From: Mytilus galloprovincialis
Taxonomy: Eukaryota > Mollusca > Bivalvia > Mytilida > Mytilidae
Reading direction: 5' to 3'
Length of the DNA: 64,000 bases
NCBI RefSeq assembly: GCF_965363235.1
Contig: NC_134840.1
Span: forward strand, 91,276,416-91,340,415
A program made the position numbers and the translations under genes. A model generated the notes under the pieces. That model was not told the origin of the DNA. It saw only the letters and a program-made list of their open reading frames with translations, and ran no database searches. Below are positions 55,446-64,000 of this stretch, piece after piece. Numbering within the stretch: position 1 is the first letter of the stretch; the number at the start of each line of letters is the position of its first letter.

Positions 55446-55695
55446 AAACCTAAATTTGCTTTCCGCAGAGTTAATACTGCTTTTACAAGTCCCATTTTAA
55501 CATGAAGCATCTTTTTTTTTCAAAATACTGTGGATTCATTATTATTCGTTGGATACCAATTTTCGTGGGTATAGGTAAACCACGAATTTAGATGTTCAAC
55601 GAATTATAAATTTGTATAGGTTTATTATGCAAATATTGGCAATATTACGAAATCAAATGCCTACGAACATGCAAGTTTTCCTCAATCTTGCTCAT

Positions 55696-55920
55696 TCATT
55701 TGTGCTCTTCTTTTTTTTTCGATAGAACCGGTACCAGATCTTTGCTATCGTTAGGTTCATTGGGTTCTTCATCGAGATCGTCTATTTGTATTGGATGGTA
55801 ATTTATATCCTTTTCCTGTTTTCTTCGGGGACAAACTTCTTTAATGCGTTCCTCAGCCTCAGCATGAGTTCTTTATAATGCTTCTCTATTGATTTTCCCA
55901 ACACTCCAACCTTATCAGAA
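55696..55920 (-). pseudogene. Coding-like segment of unknown family
   Basis: Minus strand from about 55,875 to TGA 55,696 reads HAEAEERIKEVCPRRKQEKD, then INYHPIQIDDLDEEPNEPND and a Lys-rich end. The same frame upstream meets a TAA within REAL*RTHAE. A second frame over the same DNA (VGVLGKSIEKHYKELMLRLR, ending at a TAA) is also protein-like. Probably a decayed exon; I cannot name it. Confidence 0.35.
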
Positions 55921-56553
55921 ATATAAACATTTCTTTAACGTGTTGAACGTCACCTTACATGTACCATAACAGTTTGTTTACGAATAATACTGAAAAATTA
56001 GCTATTGTGTGGCATTTACAAATGATTAAGGCTTCGAATTTAAAGTTAAAATACTTTGAAATATATATGTTTATATTTTAATCACTCATGTGCATAAATT
56101 CACGTACATACTATATCAAAGAAAAAGAAGCGAACATAATGTACATTGTACATGCACTTCTGTTTTCAATAATATTTTTTTGGTCTCTTTCTCTCAAACT
56201 ATTAGACAAAACATTAATTATTCAAACATACCGAACGTGGGTTTACAATTCCATGTTCATTTTTGTTCATTCGTTGTGAAGAAATAACATGAAGACCAGT
56301 CTCGCTTTATGATTACCTGAATTCATGAAACTAAACAAAAAAGCTTTAGTGATTGATAATTTCCCAATTTTTCATTCATTTTCCACGTGATAAAAACAAC
56401 TGTTCCTACTACTGTCATTGTAAGGTCATAAAGATAAGAGCATTTTACTAAAATATGCTATGAAAAATGCAACTGATATATCATTAACAACACAAACCTA
56501 TTTATGTACTGCTTTTCTTTCTAATGGGTGTTTGTTTGTGCTGTATCTGCACT

Positions 56554-56750
56554 CTAATTATTTATTTTTGGCTTTGAGTTGTTAGATTTCCATATTAGGT
56601 ATAAGAGTAACAAGTCTTGTAATTTGGTCTGACATCCTTCTTTTGATTTAGTATAGTAAGCCTTTGCTCTGTCAGACAGTTTTTCTACATCCTTGAAGTA
56701 CGTCTGAGTAAAATGATTGCCAGTTGCATTTATTTCTTGCATTGCTATTG
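56554..56750 (-). pseudogene. Coding-like segment of unknown family
   Basis: Minus frame FPIAMQEINATGNHFTQTYF, KDVEKLSDRAKAYYTKSKEG, CQTKLQDLLLLYLIWKSNN ends at 56,554. Amphipathic, helix-rich, no known motif. A stop lies just upstream in frame. Could be an exon of the same decayed gene as 55,696-55,920. Confidence 0.3.
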
Positions 56751-57049
56751 GGAAATCGCATTAGTTCTTCACTGCTTCCTGTTGCGTGACCGCATTACAA
56801 TTTTATCATGTTTTTGAGGAATATAACAAAAAAATAGTATTGCGATAAAACAATTGAAACACATGTGTGGTATGCGTATGCATAATGTAAAAACGTTTTT
56901 ATTTATACCATTATTTATCGCTATAATTGTTAAAACTGTACGTATACATTGACTCGGTAATTTGTTTTAATATTACCATGATTGCTAAATGAGTTCAAAA
57001 TTAAAAATTGTGATTTATACATTTTGTGTAAAATAAAAATAAATTGTAA

Positions 57050-57490
57050 TAAAACGTTAACGCATCCGCAACTGTCTTGGCTAGCTGGTTCGTGGTTGGA
57101 ACTGCCTAAGCAAATCTAGTGAAGTGATATGTGATGACTAATAGTGTTGATAGCCTCCCTTAGATGGATCAAGGGAAAGGAAGTCCATGCACATTAACTG
57201 CAATGGCGATATCGTTGACATACTTGCCAGTGGTGCACGTTCGTTGGTAGTCGACTTTCTACGGACACATCTTCCACATTCCTTTATCCATTTCTATTTT
57301 GTATTTTGCATTGGTGCAATTTTGGCCAGTAAAACTTATCCGTGGCCAGTGATGTTGTTTGATATCTCCCAGGATGCCCGATGTCTTTGTGTATGGCTTC
57401 CAACCGATGGTACATGTTCTAATGGTAGCATTAGTTGACATTTTTCCTCTTCATTTACATCGGTAACACTATCAAGAAATCCGTCTTACA
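57050..57490 (-). pseudogene. Gypsy-type integrase fragment, second lineage
   Basis: On the minus strand, in changing frames: FYWPKLHQ (before the zinc Cys pair), WIKECGRCVRRK (C-x-x-C), then ERAPLASMSTISPLQLMCMD, FLSLDPSKGGYQHY (first catalytic Asp of the DDE core), a stop, and ITYHFTRFA / VPTTNQLAK beyond it. The 'MD-FL-L...GG' pattern differs from the integrase at 16 kb (WQMDLYGPV), so it comes from another gypsy family. Several stops and frame changes. The 83-codon plus-strand frame over it is antisense. Confidence 0.7.
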
Positions 57491-58849
57491 GCAAAAGATG
57501 GTTAAACTGCTAAACGAATGTGTTCGGTCCAATGTTTTTCCTGGTAGGCTTTATGTTTCCTGAAATTTTGTAAAGTGCTAAAGACTCAGGTTCAAATTTA
57601 CAAGTTGCTTTTTCATCTAGGGCGACATTTTTTTATTCCATGAGGGCATTTTCATTATGTCTCTTTTCTCCTAATGTCAAGGATGTTCGCTTGTCATGTT
57701 TGGGATTATTGTAAAATTTTCGAAATCCTCTGGTTTTATCCATTTTAATTGCCTTCGACATTTTTGCCCATTGACCCCCCAATTGCCTTGTGTATAATTA
57801 TAAGCCATCTATCAAATCTTTGTTATTTTCTAATAGTTTTTGAAAACTTCAACTTGTCAATGACAAAGCTATGAAAAATCAAGAGAGAAGATTTTCCCGC
57901 CAAAATTAAAATGTTCTTATCTCGAAAACAAGCACATTGACTTATATATATATTTTGTTTAACTTTTTTTGGTTCCTTTATTTAACCTCTATCAACATAT
58001 ACTAGTGTTATGAAATTAAAGCTTGTTATTTTGAAACTGAGCAGCGAACTACCCTAATACAGTTCCAAAAATGTCATTTATGTCATGCGGAATGTGAATA
58101 CAGCGTAAGGAAGAGACATTCAGAAACTTATGTTGAACGAAATAATCCGAGTATTGTATAAATTCCTTCCCAGTTTGGAAAAGAAATTCAGGGACTGTCA
58201 TATCATCAGTTTTGATAGTATATACATCAATAAGATTGAATTACAGTTCATTTAAAGTAGAAAATATGACATGCTACTACTTAAAAATATTGATGCATAT
58301 GCATATGCTTGTCAGTTAAAAAATGTATAACGGTTCTCAATGTAATAATCTGAACAGTTATTCATATTCCTACATGTAATATAATCTAGCAAAATTCATT
58401 TGGAAGATAATATGAAGTTGGAAAGGCTACTAATGTTGTAACAAGAAAGACTTTTCTAGACATGTATTTCAGGAAACCGTTCTTATGCATTTTTTTCAAA
58501 TCACTGTGCCGTTTCCCACAATACGGTTCGCAATTAGATGGTTCTGTATCTCCCGCAAAATATCATATGGTGCAACGAGGTTAAAAAGTTCCGAAGACAT
58601 TTTCCAGGCAATAAGATACTACATGTATTAATTTCGATAGCAATCCATTTATGGGAAGGAAATTCAAAGTAAGTTAGTGTCTGATGGAGTAATGACAAAT
58701 GATCTTTTACCAAGTCTATCTACAATTTCTAAAATGCGAGAAATGACTTTCTCTAATTTTTGCGATACTTCCACATTTTTTGATCGGTGGGAGAAAACTA
58801 TTTCTCTTTACTAGTGAAAAATCTGTTCTCGGCAAATGATTGGTCAAAA
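57491..58849. other. Non-coding DNA
   Basis: Possibly more decayed retroelement next to 57,490, but no motif is readable. Confidence 0.35.
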
Positions 58850-59140
58850 TTTTATTGTGACGTTAATTTTTCTTGGTGTCTTAATAGTTTTCCTATTGTG
58901 AAGTCATGAAAAAAGGCGACCATGCCTCATGACGTCACATAAAAAGTAAACAACTTTCTTCAAATCTTTGAAAAGAAAGGATAAAAATCGTTAGAGAAAA
59001 AGATTTCACCACTATAACTCATGTGTTACGATATTTCTTCACACTAGACAATTAAATTTTAATTATTTTAAAAGCTCCGCAAGCCTTGCGCTTTAAATAA
59101 TAAAATTCAACTATCTCGAGTGGAGAAATATCGTAACACA
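58850..59140 (+). repeat. Dispersed repeat ending in a 119-bp foldback
   Basis: First part matches 4,890-5,100. The second part is an inverted repeat: TGTGTTACGATATTTCTTCA (59,022-) pairs with the sequence ending TCGTAACACA (59,140), with about 46 bp arms at some mismatches, and CGCAAGCCTTGCG as an inner palindrome at the tip (about 59,079-59,091). Confidence 0.75.
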
Positions 59141-59945
59141 CTTGTTGCAGTTGTGCAATCTATATGCCAAAATTAGAGAAATGACTGCCACATGTCGCAC
59201 ACAAAATCAAAAGTATGTGTTAGGGAAGCCTTAAATGCTTAGAACCAACGACGATTTGACAAATATGTAAATATTGTTTCGGAAATTAATCCTTATTCTT
59301 TACATTTCTTTGACGAATCATCTGTCATAAAAAATAACTGAAAAATGGAAATAGGCATCCAACAGTAGAGGAAAAGGCTGAAAATAGGCTTCAAATGCCA
59401 CCCACACGGTCAACCTCTTTCATGGCCCTTTGTAATTGATTATTTCAATGTTTAAGATGGACCTTCAAATGGATTTCATCTCTTTGACGTTTTTCTAATG
59501 CTTTATCGGAATTAGATCGATTTGGAAATTATTGCTTACATTCGGGGACACTGTTGTTATGGACAATTGTGGCTTCCAGTACGATAGAGTCACCGAAAAT
59601 ACCCTAATATTTATTTTGGTTCACCGTAACGTAGACTCATATCACCAGACTTAAATACACGTAAAGTATGTTTTAAAGTAATGAAAGGCTTTTCGTGTAG
59701 CCATACGATTTACGCACGTGAATAGTCTTAAATGGCTATATGTGACGGTCTAGAACAAATTACCGCTTCAAAGTCTTATTTCTATATTTTGTGGATGTGG
59801 TTATTTGTAAAAACACTTGGTTATTGCATCATATATATCCTAATAATGGATTCAATAAAAATTGTTCATGTATTTTTTTTTGAAGGGGGAGGTACACAGA
59901 TCTATACAAAGTATAATACTGAAAGAGAACCTCTTTCAACGGATT
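59141..59945. other. Non-coding DNA
   Basis: No gene or repeat recognised. The 111-codon plus frame at 59,732-60,067 runs into the family M repeat and lacks motifs. Confidence 0.4.
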
Positions 59946-60312
59946 TTTATAGTTCGTTCTTATGTTGTACTGTTACACCACTGTCCCAGGTTAGGAGCGT
60001 CCCGCTAACATGTTTAACCCCGCCACATTATGTGTGCATGTGCATGTCACAAGTCAGGGGCCTGTAATTCGTTGGTTGTCGTTTGTTGATGTGTTACATA
60101 TTTGTTTTTCGTTATTTTTTATATATAAATTTGGCCGTTAGTTTTCCTGTTTGAATTGTTTCATAATTTCGGGGCCTTTTATATTTGACTATGCGGTATT
60201 GGCGCTGTCCATTATTGAAGGCCGTACGGTGAACTACAGTTGTTAATTTCTGTGTTATTTGATCTCTTGCGGAAAGTTATCTCATTGGCAATCATACCAC
60301 ATCTTCTTCATT
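59946..60312 (+). repeat. Dispersed repeat family M, near full-length copy
   Basis: Matches 30,899-31,284 in the same orientation, with a short deletion after 'cccaggttag' where the 30.9-kb copy has 'gggaggattcggatcc'. Confidence 0.85.
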
Positions 60313-60644
60313 ATATTCAATATCATGCCCCACCTAATTAGACAAATGCAATTTAGCAATCGTCTTTTTATGACAGAACGATGACTTATCTACTCACGAC
60401 GAGTTTATATGAACAATCCAAATAATTGAATTCCGCTGATTGCATAAAACGATGTGCTACTCACAACCCAATATACAAATGTAATTTGACAAGTTAATGG
60501 CTGTCTATTAAAATTGAAAAGACCAATCTTATCACTCCCAAACGATACAAGATTCTTGTAATGAAAACATGTATGCACTTGTCCTACGTCAGGAACCTGA
60601 TGTTCAGTGGTTGTCGTCTGTTGGTGCGGTTTATAATAACATTA

Positions 60645-61615
60645 ACTGCACCAGATGCGCATTTCGACAATACATGTCTCTTCAGTGATGCTCGTGGCCA
60701 AAATATTTGCAATCCAAAGCTTTAATAAATGATGAAGAGCTATAATCCAAAAGGTCCAAAAAGTAATCACAGATTTGCATGAGGGAGATACATTCCTTAA
60801 CTTATCATAATTTCTAACATTTTGTAACAGTAAATTTTAATAACACAAAAAAATCCGTATTTTCATGCCAGTACCGAAGTACTGGCTACTGAGCTGGTGT
60901 TACCCTCGGGAACTAACAGTCCACCAGCAGATGCATCGACCCAGTGGTAGTAATAACATTAACGGTACCAATTTTTTCTGCACCAGATGCGCATTTCGAC
61001 AATACATGTCTCTTCAGTGATGCTCGTTGCCAAAATATTTGAAACCCAAAGCTTATATAAATGATGAAGAGCTATAATCAAAAAGGTCCAAAAAGTATAG
61101 CCAAATCCGTGAAAGAAATCAGAGCTTTTCATGAGGGAGATACATTCCTTAATTTATTATAATTTCTAACATTTTGTAACAGTAAATTTTATTAACACAA
61201 AAAATCCGTTTTTTCATGCCAGTACCGAAGAACTGGCTACTGGGCTCTTGCACCAGATGCGCATTTCGACAATACATGTCTCTTCAGTGATGCTCGTGGC
61301 CAAAATATTTGAGATCCAAAGCTTATATAAAAGATGAAGAGCTATAATCCAAAAGGTCCAAAAAGTATAGCCAAATCCGTGAAAGGAATCAGAGCTTTGC
61401 ATGAGGGAGATACATTCCTTAATATATAATAATTTCTATCATTTTGTAACAGCAAATTTTAATTACACAAAAAATCCGTATTTTCATGCCAGTACCGAAG
61501 TACTGGCTACTGGGCTGGTGATACCCTCAGGGACTAATAGTCCACCAGCAGAGGTATCGACCCAGTGGTAGTAATAAAATTAACGGTACCAGTTTTCTTG
61601 CACCATATAAGTGTT
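60645..61615 (-). repeat. Three tandem retrozyme-like monomers, each with a hammerhead-like motif
   Basis: Monomer starts at 60,648, 60,980 and 61,250 (spacing 332 and 270 bp). Each has, on the minus strand, CTGAAGA, stem II GAC/GTC around ATGTATT, GAAA, then TGC-GCATCTG-GTG and CA. Bodies share 'gatgaagagctataatcc', 'catgagggagatacattcc' and 'ccagtaccgaagtactggc'. The second monomer lacks the 60-bp 'accctcgggaactaacagtc' segment present in the first and third. U16.1 is C in all three, breaking the A15.1-U16.1 pair. Confidence 0.75.
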
Positions 61616-61619
61616 TCTA

Positions 61620-61830
61620 GTTTTTAATATATATATAAGATCGTTGGTTTTCTCGTTTGAATGGTTTAACAATAGTAATTTTTGGGCCCTTTATAGTGTA
61701 CTGTTCAGTGTGAACTGATGCTCCGTGTTGAAGACCTTACTTTGATCTATAATGGTTTACTTTTATAAATTATGAATTGGATGGATAGTTGTCTCATTGG
61801 CAATAATACCAATCTTCGTATATCTATATA
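61620..61830 (+). repeat. Dispersed repeat family M, diverged 3' part
   Basis: 'gttggttttctcgtttgaat' to 'agttgtctcattggcaata' follows the tandem retrozyme-like block directly. Confidence 0.7.
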
Positions 61831-62415
61831 ACGTGGATCGAAAAACCGATAGTAAGTGCTTGCTCCTTTGTTGTGAATCTTCAACAAAAAACAATTTTGT
61901 TTGTCATGTTTGTCGATGAGACAATGCTAATGTGTAGCCTTGGTGATATATCATGTACATGTTTTTTTTTATAGATTTATTTATTCTCAGTGATACCATT
62001 GTATCTCTCCTTTCTATTATTAATTCTGGGAAGATATCTTTAAGTGACGTTTCTGTTTTGTTTAAGTGGCGATTTGATAAGTCAATCAAAATTAAAAGCA
62101 TTGTTGATATCTTTATTTTGGTAAAGACAAATCAGCCATGTTGGATCCTACTCTCCACATCCTGAAAGTCCAACACTGAAAATATACATGAAATATGTGC
62201 ATCAATGTGTATACACATGTTAGACTAGTCCATGCATTATAAGTTGTCTTGTTCGTTTCTTTTCTGTGCTGATATGTCGCAACAACTAGCGTAATAGCGA
62301 TATATGCCCGACGATTTCTTAACTTTTAAATGATGTTTGTTCCAGACTCGACGATCTGATTAATTAATGACATGCTATTTTTATTCATTTTTTCCTAGCG
62401 TTTAAGTCACTGATA
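61831..62415. other. Non-coding DNA
   Basis: No gene recognised; short overlapping frames of 65-70 codons on both strands lack motifs. Confidence 0.4.
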
Positions 62416-62422
62416 TTAAGGA

Positions 62423-64000
62423 GATAATCGTAACTGGAATTACGATTATCCCAATATGGCGACGGCAGATATAGGTAAAATCTTTACAGTCATTTTTCTC
62501 AAATCAATCATGTTTTTGTCAATAGTTACTGAGCTTCAAGGTTTTTCTATACCATTACATCATATTTGAATCGTAACGGTGCACTTGAATTGTCTAAGCG
62601 CTTTAAAAATTGCCGTTGAAAAATTCGGGTTGATAATCGTAACTCTATGGATTTTTTCTTGTTTGATAATCGTAATTCCTTTATCGGATAATAGTAACTG
62701 AAAAATAATAAATGTGTCTTTCAGCATTTCAATGGTATTTTGTGCATGTTGTGTGTTAAAATGCAAATGTCCAGTTAATTGATGACATTAACTGAAAATA
62801 AAAATAAATGAAGAAACTTACAGGTTAATATCTAAGAAAAATGTACTTATATATCTCGATTTATGGGCGTTTTTCAACAAAACCGTGATTTCTTGTCCCA
62901 GCCACTTAAAAAAAAGTGTTTGATCTTTACAAGTGAGTTTTTGTGCATGGAATTAGATTTAACATTTTTAAGCAAAAAAACATACTATTTTTAGAGGGAC
63001 TAATAAGCTGTTGATTCCTTCATGATTCAAAATAACCAAAAAAAGCATGTCCCCAGACGCCCTATTCAACATTCATTCTCAATGTTTGCAAGATATATAA
63101 ACATAAGGATCTTACAAAAGAAGTTATGATTTTATAACGGCAGTTTAATTGTTTGGAAAAAAAAATAGCACATCATATGGACCAGAGTGATACCGTATTT
63201 TTGTTAATATCCACTACGAAACGGTTCAAATCACCTTCAGTATCTGGTTTGAAAATTATGAAAAAAATATCAGTATACAGCTTAGTACGTGCTTTGATGA
63301 ATAGAATCATTCTTGTTACTATTGCAATATAGGGATTGTGGGGGAAATATAACATGTAAAAATGTCCACTACGAAACAAGTATATTGGACATTTTGTATT
63401 TTTTTCAATTCTATTCGTGCGAAACAAATAACAAGGATTAGTTTCATGCTTCCCAGGGGGGGGGGGAGAAATAGCACATATAGCCACCTGCAATAAATGA
63501 TTTAAAACAATATTTTCTACATTTACTTTGTTTTATTCAGGATAAATCTCAATGTTTTTAACAGTCTTAATCACAAATCTGATGTAGGGTGACATGCATT
63601 TTGCCCGAAAATTATTGCCATATATCATAACTTCCTTTAAAATTGCCTCTTCGCTCGTTCTCATGTGTTGTGACATTCCTAGTTCTCGGAGTTTTCTGTA
63701 TTTTAACATAGTTCGTGTTTTTCCCATTTCCAAATTTATCGAAGATTGTTCAACTTTCCAATTTGATGATATGATAGTATGTAGCTGTTTTCATTAGAAC
63801 TATTAATAATATATGCACAAAAAGAAATGTCATAAGATGTTAAAACGTGATTAATTTATCACCATGATTTCATTATGTGCTATCATATATACGTTTTTAG
63901 TGTCAATATCAATAAAACACTATCCAGTTACGATTATCTTCTCATTTTTTAATACCATAATTACGATTATCTTTTTTCCGAGTTACGATTATCATCCCGA
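62423..64000. mobile_element. Probable transposable element with iterated GATAATCGTAA, running off the window
   Basis: GATAATCGTAA at 62,423, 62,632, 62,665 and (one change) 62,687; the reverse complement TTACGATTATC at 62,440, 63,928, 63,961 and 63,983. Forward copies cluster on the left and reverse copies on the right, like subterminal transposase-binding motifs. The left pair forms an 11-bp hairpin. The 1.2 kb between clusters holds only short frames without motifs. Confidence 0.45.
62456..62474 (+). other. Tiny exon-like ATG segment with donor
   Basis: After the GATAATCGTAA hairpin the sequence reads ATGGCGACGGCAGATATAG followed by GTAAAAT, a start codon, six codons and a donor-like site. 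Speculative. Confidence 0.2.

Noticed and set aside
57187..57438. 83-codon plus-strand gene
   Set aside because: It is antisense to a gypsy integrase fragment readable on the minus strand.
62456..62474. Start of a real gene at 62.46 kb
   Set aside because: A six-codon exon with a donor is too little; listed only as a low-confidence segment within a likely transposable element.

Overview
The window is eukaryotic and looks like marine bivalve DNA, most probably a Mytilus-type mussel. It is AT-rich and gene-poor. Coding pieces are flanked by splice signals, it contains a metazoan TRIM gene, and it is crowded with dispersed repeats that I recall (without a search) as abundant in mussel genomes. 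Nothing is organised as operons.

Layout. 1.35-3.73 kb: an intact single-exon TRIM gene on the minus strand. 4.9-9.1 kb: a 69-bp minisatellite running into a decayed LINE (ORF1 with an SGNH/esterase-like domain, then the start of an APE endonuclease), followed by the last 51 codons of a Penelope-like GIY-YIG endonuclease. 9.6-13.7 kb: hammerhead-ribozyme-like motifs, an array of 20-bp palindromes on a 29-bp pitch, a sulfotransferase fragment, an AGGTCA-rich repeat and a 24-bp palindromic minisatellite. 13.86-25.40 kb: a complete minus-strand Ty3/gypsy retrotransposon with 181/180-bp LTRs, a 4-bp target duplication, a polypurine tract, an extra SGNH-like ORF ahead of gag, gag with two zinc knuckles, a textbook -1 frameshift site at the gag stop, pol and a chromodomain-like tail. 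A Mutator-like DNA transposon and a satellite-bearing repeat are nested inside it.

25.4-44 kb: mostly non-coding, with a candidate CRE-containing first exon (25.6 kb), a second 24-bp palindromic array, two sulfotransferase remnants (33.1-35.0 kb), foldback elements, a 48-bp array with higher-order structure and one METTL27-like exon. 44-54 kb: two elements with 3-bp TAA/TTA target duplications typical of PIF/Harbinger, two tRNA-derived SINE-like copies, and a previously unnamed minus-strand multi-exon gene whose small phase-1 exons have been tandemly duplicated, one copy having lost its splice donor. 54-64 kb: exon-like scraps, a gypsy integrase fragment, foldback DNA, three tandem retrozyme-like monomers and a terminal region with an iterated GATAATCGTAA motif.

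The genes do not form a pathway. The only intact protein-coding gene I would defend strongly is the TRIM gene; the exon series at 48.7-53.1 kb is the best candidate for an additional real gene. All family assignments are by eye from motifs; no searches were run.
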